Positions 10,201 to 18,490 are shown, counted from the first letter of the stretch. The stretch: 64,000 nt of DNA from Hungatella effluvii (GCF_003201875.1 NZ_QJKD01000024.1:1-64000); one strand, 5' to 3'. The notes: generated by a model not told the origin, from the sequence alone. Program-made: numbers and translations.

Positions 10201-10421
10201 CGTATGAGCTGGTAACGGAAAAAATTGAGAAAGGAGAACAGCGCATAGATATTACGGCGTTTGGAAACAGGTTAAATACATTTGGTGCACTCCATAATTG
10301 TGATGATTCCGACCATAAAGCGGCGCCGGGATACTGGAGGAGCGAGGGGGATGCCTGGTCCTATGAATACTGCCTCCAATCAGCCGGAATATTGAAGGCG
10401 CCAGAAATCACGAGATGTTAG
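7230..10421 (+). CDS. Large GH106-like glycoside hydrolase
   Basis: A 1063-residue protein without signal peptide, so presumably cytoplasmic. The N-terminal part matches the style of Glyco_hydro_106 (alpha-L-rhamnosidase-type) proteins: FPFWAWNTEM near residue 27, GGAFLHSRTG, WLYDEDRWPSG. Acidic motifs at GIFTDEPQF (about residue 240) and SELFGVTNWDYDF (about 389) are candidate catalytic Glu positions because the paralogue at 43779 keeps SDE and ES there. C-terminal beta-rich domains resemble sugar-binding modules. A Lys/Glu/Gln-rich stretch at about 718-765 looks like a disordered insertion. GTG 7230 has TTGGAGG upstream. The substrate is unknown; rhamnoside is a guess from the family. Confidence 0.7.
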   Translation: MYRENQKEFSEEIFADPPVEYRDFPFWAWNTEMTKEDIDFGLSIFKEMGMGGAFLHSRTGLNIPYLGEKFMDLIDYACSRAEETGLIPWLYDEDRWPSGFAGGLVTKEKANRSRFLVWSPEPLREGQIVENRGFTSSAAPVRSGERKFYSIYEVTGKNGYLKSYRRLKDLNLHKAQTEEGEQTFLWWAYLEISGDNPWFNGQSYVDTLNTEAIKQFIDITYEGYRLKLGDKFGCRIPGIFTDEPQFTPKQRAEGIESRETVILPFTDVLPELFLEKYHFDLMDALPELFYDWEDRVSLARYCYHDLTSQMFAESYAGQIGKWCKNHRLALTGHLMKEPLLSSQTQYVGEAMRAYPAFEIPGIDILCDRHEYTTAKQAQSIVHQYGKSDMISELFGVTNWDYDFRGHKLQGDWQAALGVTMRAPHLSWTSMEGEAKRDYPASIFYQSPWYQEYRLMEDYFARITSVMSRGNAVVRIGVIHPIETCWLHWGTLEKTGERVMELDEQFLQLTDWLIGGSFDFDFISEALLPELYRGCAGAGFSVGEMSYRVVIVPNMETIRWATLEALKEFHSRGGAVVFCGRIPACVNGKLSSEGVRLAEQCKTVPFMRSSLLGELQEFSEVELFEQGCGRIDDVICQLREEGTERFLFIAHKENPKGKDTARVRIIIVRMRGSWLCRRLDAVSGRGEDMEARPGLDGWTETKVRIYEHDSVLIHLRPFFSEEQETRTKGEKVSQKGQTVGEKAGEEGQIAVEKGQNRDQEVQYCKRTRVSLSEPNVLVLDMPEYSLDGEEWKEEEEILRIDNEIRKRLGYSLRMEAWPQPWVKQKADEEIHKVELRYFIYSECEVREVWLALERPEETEVYWQGNPVAGEPVGWYVDKRIQKVALGGLKKGWNELRMVCSFGSRTNLEAVFLLGGFGVKVTGRRAVVTTFSGDLDFGDWTVQGLPFYGGNVTYHISVIGEGHPMKIKVGKFRSPVLRVDYREKKQGNIAFSPYELVTEKIEKGEQRIDITAFGNRLNTFGALHNCDDSDHKAAPGYWRSEGDAWSYEYCLQSAGILKAPEITRC

Positions 10422-11104
10422 AACTCCATTTCCTGGGAACAGGAGCGGCTTTTTATCCGGAACTGGGCAATACAGCTGCCTTTTTCCTGCATGGTGATAC
10501 TCTGTATCTGATAGACTGCGGGTCTTTGGTGTTCCACAAACTCTATCAGTTGTCTGAATATAAGGAGGCTCGCCACATTACTGTTCTTATTACCCATATG
10601 CACACGGATCATATTGGCAGTCTGGGAGATTTAATCGCTTATTCCTGGTTTAAAAAGGGAATTCGTGTTCGGGTTTTCTATCCGGATGAGCGGTTGAATG
10701 TATATTTAAAATTAAGTGGGATTGACCGTGAAATCTATGAATATACTGCCTGGCGGCCGGAGGAATTGCCTTTAGGGATTAAGGCGAGACGTGTGTATCA
10801 CGATCCCTCTATGGGGTGTTTCGGGTATGAGATCGGTGATGGAGAGGAGACAATCTATTATAGTGGAGACAGCGGGCTGGTTGACAGTAAGATGCTGGAG
10901 GGACTGAGGACGGGGAAATTCACACGCCTCTATTTGGATACCGCCAAATATGCACCGGCTGAATCGGGGCATGGCAATTTCAATGCACTGAAGATGGTGG
11001 CGGATCCTTCTCTTAGAGAAAGGATTACCTGCATACATCTTGACTGTGATTTTAAAGAAGAGATCCTGGAGGCGGGATTTTGTATGGCGAAAGTGGTAAA
11101 TTAA
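10415..11104 (+). CDS. Metallo-beta-lactamase-fold hydrolase (RNase Z-like)
   Basis: A 229-residue MBL-fold protein. It shows LHFLGTGAAF at the N-terminus, the metal motif THMHTDHIGSL near residue 65, a later Asp in YYSGDSGLV, and GHGN towards the end, giving the usual two-metal ligand set. It resembles the RNase Z / phosphodiesterase branch but is short and shows no tRNA-processing exosite arm, so a housekeeping RNase Z role is not supported. Its ATG overlaps the end of the glycosidase gene by seven bases, which implies translational coupling and a role in the same pathway, possibly opening a lactone or phosphodiester product. That role is inference. Confidence 0.75.
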   Translation: MLELHFLGTGAAFYPELGNTAAFFLHGDTLYLIDCGSLVFHKLYQLSEYKEARHITVLITHMHTDHIGSLGDLIAYSWFKKGIRVRVFYPDERLNVYLKLSGIDREIYEYTAWRPEELPLGIKARRVYHDPSMGCFGYEIGDGEETIYYSGDSGLVDSKMLEGLRTGKFTRLYLDTAKYAPAESGHGNFNALKMVADPSLRERITCIHLDCDFKEEILEAGFCMAKVVN

Positions 11105-11123
11105 ACAGTTGATTCGTATCGTA

Positions 11124-11171
11124 GAACAGGCTCCCAAATCCTGGATTTCAGATTTGGAAGCCTGTTCTTTG
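11124..11171 (+). terminator. Intrinsic terminator of the first operon
   Basis: A 17-base arm starting GAACAGGCTCCCAAATC at 11124 pairs with GATTTGGAAGCCTGTTC at 11151-11167, followed by TTT. It ends the rightward carbohydrate operon before the convergent aminotransferase gene. Confidence 0.85.
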
Positions 11172-11219
11172 TCGTATGGTTTAAAAAGTGTATGGCAGGA
11201 TCATCAAAAACTCATGGCG

Positions 11220-12326
11220 CTACAGTTCATTCTTTTCTCTAAGGTCTTTTACTGCATTAACCAGAGTTTCATTTTGGATATGGGTGCCGATGGATATGCG
11301 GGCATAAGGGAAATCACCGCGTATCATGACTCCATAGGGCAGGAGCGCGAAATAGAGATCATGGCAGGAACAGCCAAAATCCACGTAGATAAAGTTAGCC
11401 TGAGATTCGTAAACCCTGTAGCCCAGCGCTGTAAACTCATCTGTTAAGTACGTTCTCTCATCACGGTTGCTGTTTACTGTTTTCAGACGGAATTCTTCAT
11501 CATCGAGGGCCGCGATCGCGCCTTCAATTCCTACTGTATTTAAAGAACGGGCCGCCATGGCCTTATTCATATAGCCGATGATCTCAGGGCAGGCAAGCGC
11601 ATATCCCATACGGATGCCAGCCATTCCATAAAGCTTTGAAAATGTTCGAACGACGACCATGTTAGGCTGATCTTTCAGGCGGGAAACCATGGTGGTATTC
11701 TCCGGATCATCTGTAAAATCTATGTATGCCTCATCGACTACCACGATAACATCTTTAGGGAATTTCTGAATAAATGAGTAAAGCTCATCTCCGGAAAGAC
11801 AGGTGCTGGTTGGATTATTAGGATTGCATACAAACACGAGGCGTGTCTTGTCCGTTACTGCATTTAGAACCGCTTCCGTATCCAGTTTCATATCATCTTT
11901 TCTGGAGGGAATATCTACAATGGTGCCGTTATTCTTGTAAACAATGTAGTAATATGGCGGGTAGGCAGGGGAGGTGATAATACATTCGTTGCCGGGCTTT
12001 ATGAATGCCTCGCCTGCAAAGGCCAGGGCGTTGGCGGCACCGCATGTAATCATGATATTCTCCGGAAGCATGTCGTGTTTTGCAGCCAGCTTGTTTTTTA
12101 AAACGGTGTCACGGGTGGAGTCCGGGTAGAGGTGACAGTCGTTTAACGCGGCCGCCATGGCTTCCAGCGCCTTGGGCGATACGCCATAGGGATTCTCGTT
12201 GGAGGCCAGCTTATAAAGGGTGTCTAAGCCGTATTTTTCCTTTGCGGCCTTGATGGAAATACCTACCGGAATTACGGTAGAGGGTGCTTTTTTCAGAGCA
12301 TAGCTCTGAGCAAGATGTTCAAACAT
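11220..12326 (-). CDS. Histidinol-phosphate aminotransferase-like class I/II aminotransferase
   Basis: PLP-dependent fold-type I aminotransferase of 368 residues. It shows KLASNENPYG near residue 38, the CNPNNPTST substrate/PLP motif, DEAYIDF with the PLP-pyridine Asp, and the Schiff-base Lys in TFSKLYGMAGIRMGY. All catalytic positions of the HisC family are present. No other histidine-biosynthesis gene is near, and the neighbours are catabolic, so it may act on another amino acid such as an aromatic or imidazole substrate rather than in histidine synthesis. The ATG has AAAGGAG upstream on the minus strand, and a consensus promoter lies 40-68 bases before it. Confidence 0.85.
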   Translation of the reverse strand: MFEHLAQSYALKKAPSTVIPVGISIKAAKEKYGLDTLYKLASNENPYGVSPKALEAMAAALNDCHLYPDSTRDTVLKNKLAAKHDMLPENIMITCGAANALAFAGEAFIKPGNECIITSPAYPPYYYIVYKNNGTIVDIPSRKDDMKLDTEAVLNAVTDKTRLVFVCNPNNPTSTCLSGDELYSFIQKFPKDVIVVVDEAYIDFTDDPENTTMVSRLKDQPNMVVVRTFSKLYGMAGIRMGYALACPEIIGYMNKAMAARSLNTVGIEGAIAALDDEEFRLKTVNSNRDERTYLTDEFTALGYRVYESQANFIYVDFGCSCHDLYFALLPYGVMIRGDFPYARISIGTHIQNETLVNAVKDLREKNEL

Positions 12327-12365
12327 GATTAAACTGCTCCTTTACATATTGTAGTAATTAACCAG

Positions 12366-12394
12366 ATTGTAGCATGGTCATGAAAGTTTGTCAA
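12366..12394 (-). promoter_or_regulatory. Promoter of the HisC-like gene
   Basis: On the minus strand TTGACA (12394-12389) and TACAAT (12371-12366) are 17 bp apart. The spacer contains TTCATGACCATGC, similar to motifs in neighbouring promoters. Confidence 0.85.
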
Positions 12395-12468
12395 TCTAAA
12401 ATCACCATAAAACATGCAATAAACCAATGAATATATTTAAAAAGTTATCATAAAATAGTCAAAATGGA

Positions 12469-12497
12469 TTGACAAACGCATTGCATGACAGTATAGT
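12469..12497 (+). promoter_or_regulatory. Promoter of the PEP mutase/isocitrate lyase-family gene
   Basis: TTGACA at 12469-12474 and TATAGT at 12492-12497 are separated by exactly 17 bp. The spacer contains GCATTGCATGAC, which resembles, in inverse orientation, motifs in nearby promoters. Confidence 0.88.
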
Positions 12498-12584
12498 TAG
12501 GTTGAAAGTAATTGGATTCCGGGGGGCCAGGCATGAGGTGACCGGAGAAATTTTAAAGGCAAAGCCGAAAGGAGACGATTTATC

Positions 12585-13520
12585 ATGAGTATCAGAGAAA
12601 AAAGAATATCTTTCAAAGAGCTTCTTGAGAAGGAAAAGGGGATTATTGCTCCCTGTGTGTTTGATTCCGCTTCTGCGCGAGTTGCGTATATGGCAGGTTT
12701 CAAAGCACTCTGTTTAAGCGGAGCAGAGCTTTCCATGGCTATGGATGGGCTTCCGGATCTTGGCATTCTCAGTCTGCCGGAACTGGAGTGGATCATCAGT
12801 CGTATTACGGAAAATTGCCCGCTGCCGATTATCGTGGATGCCGAAGACGGATTTGGCGGACCACAGAATGTATACCGTACGTGTAAGCGTCTGGCTGCCG
12901 CAGGTGCTGCGGCGATTCTGATGGAAGATGAATCGGAGCCGGGATTTGCAAAAGGGGTTGTGGAGAAAAATATTATTCCGAAAGAAGAGTACTGGGCAAA
13001 GGTACGGGCAGCGAAGGCCGCGCTGGAAGGCACCGAGTGTATTTTCATTGCACGTACCAATGTGCTGATTAACACAGAAGAAGGATTCCAGGATGCGATT
13101 GAGCGATGCAGAGGATCACTTGAAGCCGGCGCTGATATGCTGCTGGTCAACCAGCTGAAGACCGCGGAGCAGGCCGAGCGCTTCTCGAAGGAGTTTCCGG
13201 ATGTGTGGAAGATGTTCCCGGATATCAACCAGTCGGTTAAACAGCCGACCATGGATGCAAAGGACCTGTATCCGTTGGGCTACAATATCGTAACCATGCA
13301 TTTTCTGATGAAAGGAGCCATGGTGGGAATGCTGAATTATGCGCTTCGTGTGGCAGATGAGCAGAATAACATTTATCCGCGTGATGATATGCCATATAAT
13401 ATTTCCGGCCAGAGCGCGCAGCCGTTTTATCCGGTACAGGAGTGGCTGGACTTAGAGGCGGGCTTCTCGGGAATACATAATACGTTCTGGGGAGATAAGC
13501 TTGATTTAACAAAACGGTAA
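12585..13520 (+). CDS. Isocitrate lyase / PEP mutase superfamily enzyme
   Basis: A 311-residue TIM-barrel enzyme of the PEP mutase/methylisocitrate lyase superfamily, which makes or breaks C-C or P-C bonds alpha to an oxyacid carboxylate. The Mg-binding signature appears as VDAEDGFGG near residue 85, followed by LMEDESEP with the conserved Glu. The active-site loop seen as KRCGH in methylisocitrate lyases is absent and replaced by GFAKGVVEKN, so the exact reaction (lyase, hydrolase or oxaloacetate decarboxylase type) cannot be named. It is monocistronic, with a consensus promoter and a bidirectional terminator, and is divergent from the HisC-like gene and convergent with the DeoR regulator. 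ATG 12585 has AAAGGAGAC upstream. Confidence 0.82.
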   Translation: MSIREKRISFKELLEKEKGIIAPCVFDSASARVAYMAGFKALCLSGAELSMAMDGLPDLGILSLPELEWIISRITENCPLPIIVDAEDGFGGPQNVYRTCKRLAAAGAAAILMEDESEPGFAKGVVEKNIIPKEEYWAKVRAAKAALEGTECIFIARTNVLINTEEGFQDAIERCRGSLEAGADMLLVNQLKTAEQAERFSKEFPDVWKMFPDINQSVKQPTMDAKDLYPLGYNIVTMHFLMKGAMVGMLNYALRVADEQNNIYPRDDMPYNISGQSAQPFYPVQEWLDLEAGFSGIHNTFWGDKLDLTKR

Positions 13521-13527
13521 GAGAGAA

Positions 13528-13567
13528 AAAAGACGGTGCTGTCAGATCAACGACAGCACCGTCTTTT
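13528..13567. terminator. Bidirectional terminator
   Basis: AAAAGACGGTGCTGTC and GACAGCACCGTCTTTT form a perfect 16-bp stem with an eight-base loop. It has A and T runs on both sides and so serves both the lyase-family gene and the convergent DeoR regulator. Confidence 0.92.
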
Positions 13568-13576
13568 GTTAGATGG

Positions 13577-14380
13577 TTAATAAAAGTTTTCTTCTGGCTG
13601 AATTTCGCCGCTTTCCGGACATTCAAAGAGTCTGACATTATGACGGTCAAAGTAATCATGCCATTCATCGGAGACCACTTCATCGGTAAAGAGATTATCT
13701 ATTTCATCAAAATCGCAGAAATGAGCGAAGGATACCTTTCCGAATTTGCTGTGATCGGCCAGGAGGCACCTCTGCTCCGCGCACTGTATAATGGTTTTTT
13801 TCATGTCTGCGACCCGTTCGTCGGAGACGCCCAGTCCTCTTGCCATGTCGAAGGATTTGCAGGAGAAAAATGCCCGGTCTACCTGAAACCGTCTCAGATA
13901 CTCGGAAGCTGTCGGTCCCAGAAATGATTCTTCACTGATATCGTATCTGCCGCCCACACAGATCAGATGGATGGTACTGCTTTTGGAAAGACAGTTAATC
14001 ACTGCGAGTGAGTTGGTCAGAACGGTAATATTCATGTTTGCCAGGCCTTCACACATGTGAAAGACCGTGTCGGAATTATCCAAAAAGATCGTATCACCTG
14101 ATTTGATGAACCGGACGGCTCTTTTGGCTATACGGGTCTTCCCCTCTGAAAAGGTGCTGTCCAAAAGCTTCTTGGGCGGAAGGGCCGAAGTCCGTTTTTT
14201 CAGTGTGGCACCGCCGTAAACCTTGTTTAGAAAACCTTCATCTGCCAATGCATCAAAATCGCGGCGCGCTGTCTCTACACTGATTTGAAATTTTTCCATT
14301 ACTTCAGCAATGGTAATGCTTTCTTTTTCTAATAATAACGCCCGAATCGCCTCACGGCGCTGAATTGATAACATTTTCAT
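13577..14380 (-). CDS. DeoR-family transcriptional regulator
   Basis: Cytoplasmic repressor of metabolic genes. The N-terminal winged helix has the DeoR signature: MLSIQRREAIRALL, ISVETARRDFDALADEGF, VYGGATL. The C-terminal sugar-phosphate/effector domain (DeoRC) contains DNSDTVFHMCEGL and CVGGRYD. The ATG at 14380 gives the usual short N-terminus and has GGAGAG seven bases upstream; an in-frame ATG at 14407 has a weaker site. It lies between the lyase-family gene and the amino-acid ABC operon and is the likely local regulator; effector unknown. Confidence 0.9.
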   Translation of the reverse strand: MKMLSIQRREAIRALLLEKESITIAEVMEKFQISVETARRDFDALADEGFLNKVYGGATLKKRTSALPPKKLLDSTFSEGKTRIAKRAVRFIKSGDTIFLDNSDTVFHMCEGLANMNITVLTNSLAVINCLSKSSTIHLICVGGRYDISEESFLGPTASEYLRRFQVDRAFFSCKSFDMARGLGVSDERVADMKKTIIQCAEQRCLLADHSKFGKVSFAHFCDFDEIDNLFTDEVVSDEWHDYFDRHNVRLFECPESGEIQPEENFY

Positions 14381-14578
14381 GAGAAGTCTCTCCGTTTCCA
14401 TAATCATTTTCTTCCATTTTATCAGAAAATAGGAGTTTTAGCAAGGAAAAGGGGAAAAGTATGAAAATCCTTTCATAAAAATAAAAAATCAGGCAGTACT
14501 TTTTGTGATAATGACAATAATAATACTATATTGTGACTGTATCTAGAGGATAAATGATGAAAATATAGCGAAAAATAA

Positions 14579-14607
14579 TTGACAAAGTTGTCATAATGCT
14601 GTATATC
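14579..14607 (+). promoter_or_regulatory. Promoter of the amino-acid ABC operon
   Basis: TTGACA at 14579-14584 and TATATC at 14602-14607 have a 17-bp spacer containing TTGTCATAATGC. Upstream, at about 14513-14535, ACAATA and TATTGT form an inverted repeat that could bind the adjacent DeoR protein. Confidence 0.75.
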
Positions 14608-14683
14608 TGTATTAGGTAATAGTACCAGGATATCGGTGCTGTTTTTAAAATACACGTGTATAGAAGAAAGAGAGGAAAGGGAC

Positions 14684-15520
14684 ATGAAACGAGCAATAAC
14701 AATTGCAGCAGTAGTTATGGCGGCTATTTCGATTGCCGCCTGCGGATCCGGAGGGAAAGAGAGCGCCAATGCTTCGGGCGGAGGCACCGGTGAGGTTACA
14801 AAGCTTACATACGCCTGTCCGGGCAAATCGGCGCGCTATAACTTTGTAAATGAAGAAGGTGAACTGGACGGCTATGAAATTGCAATCATGAAAGAAGTGG
14901 ATCAGCGTCTTCCTGATGCAGTCATCGATCTGATTTATACTGGGGAGTTCTCCGCATTGTTTCCGGGCCTGGAATCTGGTCAGTATGACATCATAGGTGG
15001 TGGAATATCGTGGAAACAGGAACGCGCGGACAGCTATTTGTATTCCGAAGTTCCCTATTTTCACAGCCCCACAGTCCTGGGCGTGCGCCAGGAGGAAGAC
15101 AATATAAAGACGATTGAAGACCTTGCCGGAAAAAATATTGCTCACATAGCGGGAACCGCGCAGGCCATGTGGCTGGAGGCTTACAATGAGGAGCATCCGG
15201 ATCAGAAGATCAATATCGATTATGTGGACGCCAGCTCTATAGAAATCATGAACATGGTCGCAACCGGACGGTACGATGCGTGTATTCATGCGGCAGCAGA
15301 TTTCGCAATAGCAAAGCAGGAACTTGGGGTTGATTTAAAGCTGCTGGATATTGAGAATGCGGATGAAATTCAGAAGCCGGACTCTTTTTATCTCTATGCA
15401 AAAGATAATACGGAACTTCAGAAGAAGATAGACGCAGTTTTGAAAGAGATTCGTGACGATGGTACGATGTCCCAGCTGTGTGAAAAATATTTTGGAATGG
15501 ATCTGGTACCGGAACACTGA
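14684..15520 (+). CDS. Polar amino-acid ABC transporter substrate-binding lipoprotein
   Basis: Family 3 solute-binding protein of the glutamine/His/Arg type. The start at 14684 follows GAGGAAAGG and opens the lipoprotein signal MKRAITIAAVVMAAISIAAC, with Cys in lipobox IAAC. The mature domain has the family pattern GELDGYEIAIMKEV, DIIGGGISWKQERAD, LAGKNIAHIAGTAQ and NMVATGRYDACI. It captures an amino acid outside the membrane and delivers it to the permease encoded 16 bases downstream. The precise ligand cannot be read from sequence. Confidence 0.88.
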   Translation: MKRAITIAAVVMAAISIAACGSGGKESANASGGGTGEVTKLTYACPGKSARYNFVNEEGELDGYEIAIMKEVDQRLPDAVIDLIYTGEFSALFPGLESGQYDIIGGGISWKQERADSYLYSEVPYFHSPTVLGVRQEEDNIKTIEDLAGKNIAHIAGTAQAMWLEAYNEEHPDQKINIDYVDASSIEIMNMVATGRYDACIHAAADFAIAKQELGVDLKLLDIENADEIQKPDSFYLYAKDNTELQKKIDAVLKEIRDDGTMSQLCEKYFGMDLVPEH

Positions 15521-15536
15521 TTGGAGAAAGCTGCGT

Positions 15537-16259
15537 ATGAATAAAATATTTGATGTAAAAGCAATTTGGGAGTATCTGCCGAAAATCCTGGAAGGACTTC
15601 CTGTGACTCTGGGGCTGACGGTGGTGGCCATGGTCCTTGGCGTGGTCCTGGGGTTTGGCATGGCAATCGCGCGTATACGAAAGGTTCCCGTGCTGAGTCA
15701 GTTCTGCTCAGTATACCTCTCTTTTGTCCGGGGCGTACCGCTCATGGTTTTACTGTACCTGTCCTACTACGGAATCCCGATTCTGCTCCGGGCGGTCAAC
15801 TTAGAGTACGGGACGGATATGAATGTGAATATGGTTCCGGCGTTTGCGTTTGCCCTGGTGGCGTTTGTGGTTCAGGAGACCGCGTATGAATCAGAAATTA
15901 TCAGAGCCGCGCTTCTTTCCATCGACAGAAAGGAGATCGAGGCGGCTAAATCTCTTGGAATGACGACGCTTCAGACCATGGTCCGGGTGGAGATACCACA
16001 GGCGCTCGTTGTGGCAATTCCGACGTTTGGAAACCAGATTACGTCGCTGATCAAGGGGACATCTCTGGCATTTATGATAGCAGTTGTGGACATTATGGGA
16101 AAAGCTAAAATTATCGGAGGGCGGACTCTGCGTTACTTTGAAGCGTATATCTGTACCGCAATTATTTATTGGGTGTGCTGTATTATCATCGGGTTTGCAT
16201 TTAAGTGGCTGGAAAAGAAAGTGAACTACAGGGAGAGAAAGGAAAAAAAGGATGATTGA
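15537..16259 (+). CDS. Polar amino-acid ABC transporter permease (HisM/GlnP type)
   Basis: Membrane subunit of about 240 residues. It has the HEQRAL-type N-terminal region (EGLPVTLGLTVVAMVLGVVL), FVRGVPLMVLLYLSYY, and the ATPase-contact loop KEIEAAKSLGMTTLQTM. The start at 15537 follows TTGGAGAAAG. Its end overlaps the ATPase gene by eight bases. A single permease gene implies a homodimeric channel. Confidence 0.9.
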   Translation: MNKIFDVKAIWEYLPKILEGLPVTLGLTVVAMVLGVVLGFGMAIARIRKVPVLSQFCSVYLSFVRGVPLMVLLYLSYYGIPILLRAVNLEYGTDMNVNMVPAFAFALVAFVVQETAYESEIIRAALLSIDRKEIEAAKSLGMTTLQTMVRVEIPQALVVAIPTFGNQITSLIKGTSLAFMIAVVDIMGKAKIIGGRTLRYFEAYICTAIIYWVCCIIIGFAFKWLEKKVNYRERKEKKDD

Positions 16260-16992
16260 GGTTAAAAACTGGAAGAAAAGTTTTGGCAGCAACCAGGTTA
16301 TTAAAGGGGTTGATTACCGGGTGGAGACCGGTGACGTAGTTGCCATAATTGGAGCCAGCGGGTCCGGTAAATCTACCTTTCTGAGAACCCTGAATTTTCT
16401 GGAGAAGGCAGAGGAAGGCATTTTGACGCTGGATGATATAACACTTGATATGTCGGGCAAGATCAGTAAAAAGGATATTCTGAATGTCAGGAGAAACACA
16501 GCCATGGTATTCCAGGGATTCAATCTGTTCAGCCATCGCACTGCCCTGGAGAACGTGATGGAAGCACTGATTGTAGTGAAAAAGATGAATAAGGACGATG
16601 CGAAAAAGATCGCAAAGGAAGAGTTTGCCAGAGTCGGCCTGCAGGACCGCATGAATTACTATCCCCATCAGCTTTCCGGCGGTCAGCAGCAGAGAGTAGG
16701 CATTGCCCGCGCCCTGGCTTTAAATCCGAGGGTAATCCTGTTTGATGAACCGACTTCTGCTCTGGATCCGGAGATGGTAGGCGAGGTTCTGGACGTGATC
16801 CGTTCAATCTCACATCAGGGGACAACCTTGATTATCGTGACCCATGAGATGGCGTTTGCCAGAGATGTGGCGGACCGTGTAGTTTTCTTTTCCGATGGTG
16901 TTATTCTGGAAGAAGGGCCTGCGAAAGAATTCTTTGCCAATCCGAAGCATGACAGGACCAGACAGTTTATTCAGAGGATTAATAATCATTAA
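16252..16992 (+). CDS. Polar amino-acid ABC transporter ATP-binding protein (GlnQ type)
   Basis: Cytoplasmic ATPase of 246 residues powering the preceding permease. Walker A is GASGSGKST near residue 36, the Q-loop AMVFQGFNLF, the signature LSGGQQQRVGIARAL, Walker B VILFDEPTSALD, and the switch His in IVTHEM. All catalytic positions are intact. It overlaps the permease gene by eight bases and is followed by a terminator. Confidence 0.93.
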   Translation: MIEVKNWKKSFGSNQVIKGVDYRVETGDVVAIIGASGSGKSTFLRTLNFLEKAEEGILTLDDITLDMSGKISKKDILNVRRNTAMVFQGFNLFSHRTALENVMEALIVVKKMNKDDAKKIAKEEFARVGLQDRMNYYPHQLSGGQQQRVGIARALALNPRVILFDEPTSALDPEMVGEVLDVIRSISHQGTTLIIVTHEMAFARDVADRVVFFSDGVILEEGPAKEFFANPKHDRTRQFIQRINNH

Positions 16993-17022
16993 AGTAATAG
17001 ATTTATGCAGTATATGAAGTAA

Positions 17023-17050
17023 GAGAGTCCGGCAGACCGGACTCCCTTTT
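17023..17050 (+). terminator. Terminator of the amino-acid ABC operon
   Basis: GAGTCCGG (17025-17032) and CCGGACTC (17037-17044) form a tight hairpin with loop CAGA, followed by CCTTTT. It may also slow leftward transcription from gdhA. Confidence 0.8.
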
Positions 17051-17072
17051 AAGAAAGGCATGTTGGAAATTA

Positions 17073-18440
17073 TTAGTAAACACCCTGTGTCATCATCGCA
17101 TCCGCCACTTTTTCGAAGCCTGCAATATTGGCTCCGGCGACCAGGTTGTAACCCAGACCGTACCGTTTGGCAGCATCGACAGAATTGTTATAGATATCCT
17201 TCATGGCTGTCTTTAAACGGGTATCAACCTCTTCGGCCGTCCAGGACAGCCTCTGGCTGTTTTGACTCATCTCAAGACCGGAAACACAGACGCCGCCCGC
17301 ATTTACTGCCTTCGATGGCGCTACAATTATGTTTTCCCGGGCACTTAAGTATTCCAGCGCGGAAGAGGTGGAAGGCATATTTGCGACTTCGATATAGTAT
17401 CTGGTACCGTTCGCGGCAATTTTCTTTGCATCTTCCAGATCAACCTCGTTCTGGGTTGCGCATGGCATGGCAACGTCTGCCTTTACTTCCCATGGACGTT
17501 TGCCTGGATAAAACGGGACTCCGAATTTATCCGCATAGTCCTGAACCCGGTCACGGCGGGAGGCGCGCATCTCAAGAAGGTAATCGATTTTTTCTTTTGT
17601 GACAATTCCGTCTTTGTCATATATGTATCCGTCAGGGCCGGAGATCGTAAGCGGAATACCGCCCAGTTCCACGATTTTGCTGATAGCTCCCCATGCTACG
17701 TTGCCAAAACCGGAGATTGCGAAGGTTTTTCCCTGGATCGATTCGTTCTCGTGATTCAGCACTTCATTCGTATAGTAAACAGCGCCGTAACCGGTAGCTT
17801 CCGGACGGATCAAAGAGCCGCCGTAGGCACGCGGTTTTCCAGTGATTACACCGTTTTCAAACGCGATACGGATACGCTTATACTGACCGAACAGATAACC
17901 GATTTCTCTGGCACCAACTCCAATATCACCGGCCGGGACGTCCGTATCCGGCCCGATATAATGATAAAGGCCTGTCATAAAGGACTGGCAGAATCTCATG
18001 ACTTCCCCGTCGCTCTTTCCGGCGGGGTTAAAATCAGAACCGCCCTTAGCTCCCCCCATGGGAAGCCCGGTCAGCGAATTTTTGAAAGTCTGTTCAAATC
18101 CCAGGAAAAACATGACACTGGGGGTTACTGTGGGATGGAAACGGAGGCCGCCTTTGTAGGGACCGATGGCAGAGTTAAACTGTACACGGTATCCGCGGTT
18201 GATCTGGGTGAATCCGTTGTCATCCACCCAGGCAACACGGAATGAGATAAATCTGTCCGGCTCGATCATGCGGGTCAGGATATCGGCTTTTACATATTCC
18301 GGATGTGCATCGATTACCTTTTCCAGTGAATAGTAAACCTCTTTCACACACTGTAAAAATTCCTGCTTGTTCCCGTCTCTGCGCCTGGCCGTTTCAATAA
18401 CGGCATCAATGTACTCTTTTGCACTTGTGTAGGTTCGCAT
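17073..18440 (-). CDS. gdhA: Glutamate dehydrogenase
   Basis: A 455-residue hexameric-type glutamate dehydrogenase, interconverting glutamate with 2-oxoglutarate and ammonium. Conserved segments include GPYKGGLRFHP, the catalytic Lys region PMGGAKGGSDFNP, DVPAGDIGVG, and the nucleotide-binding GFGNVAWG motif. Length and sequence fit the NADP-type family used by gut Clostridia. The ATG follows GAGGGAGAAG on the minus strand and the gene has its own consensus promoter. Beside an amino-acid importer, it probably assimilates or releases ammonium from imported amino acids. Confidence 0.95.
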   Translation of the reverse strand: MRTYTSAKEYIDAVIETARRRDGNKQEFLQCVKEVYYSLEKVIDAHPEYVKADILTRMIEPDRFISFRVAWVDDNGFTQINRGYRVQFNSAIGPYKGGLRFHPTVTPSVMFFLGFEQTFKNSLTGLPMGGAKGGSDFNPAGKSDGEVMRFCQSFMTGLYHYIGPDTDVPAGDIGVGAREIGYLFGQYKRIRIAFENGVITGKPRAYGGSLIRPEATGYGAVYYTNEVLNHENESIQGKTFAISGFGNVAWGAISKIVELGGIPLTISGPDGYIYDKDGIVTKEKIDYLLEMRASRRDRVQDYADKFGVPFYPGKRPWEVKADVAMPCATQNEVDLEDAKKIAANGTRYYIEVANMPSTSSALEYLSARENIIVAPSKAVNAGGVCVSGLEMSQNSQRLSWTAEEVDTRLKTAMKDIYNNSVDAAKRYGLGYNLVAGANIAGFEKVADAMMTQGVY

Positions 18441-18490
18441 TTTCTTTCTTCTCCCTCATATTGAAATAAATATGCCTTTCTTATGCCTTT

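Noticed and set aside
10415..11104. Assignment of the MBL protein as housekeeping RNase Z
   Set aside because: It overlaps a glycosidase gene, is short and lacks the tRNA-binding arm features; only the fold is claimed.
12497..13252. 251-codon open frame antisense to the lyase-family gene
   Set aside because: It is opposite a well-supported enzyme gene, its Ser/Pro-rich translation resembles no protein family and it lacks a ribosome site.
17060..17602. 180-codon open frame antisense to gdhA
   Set aside because: It lies wholly opposite a highly conserved enzyme gene, shows no domain and reflects codon bias of the coding strand.
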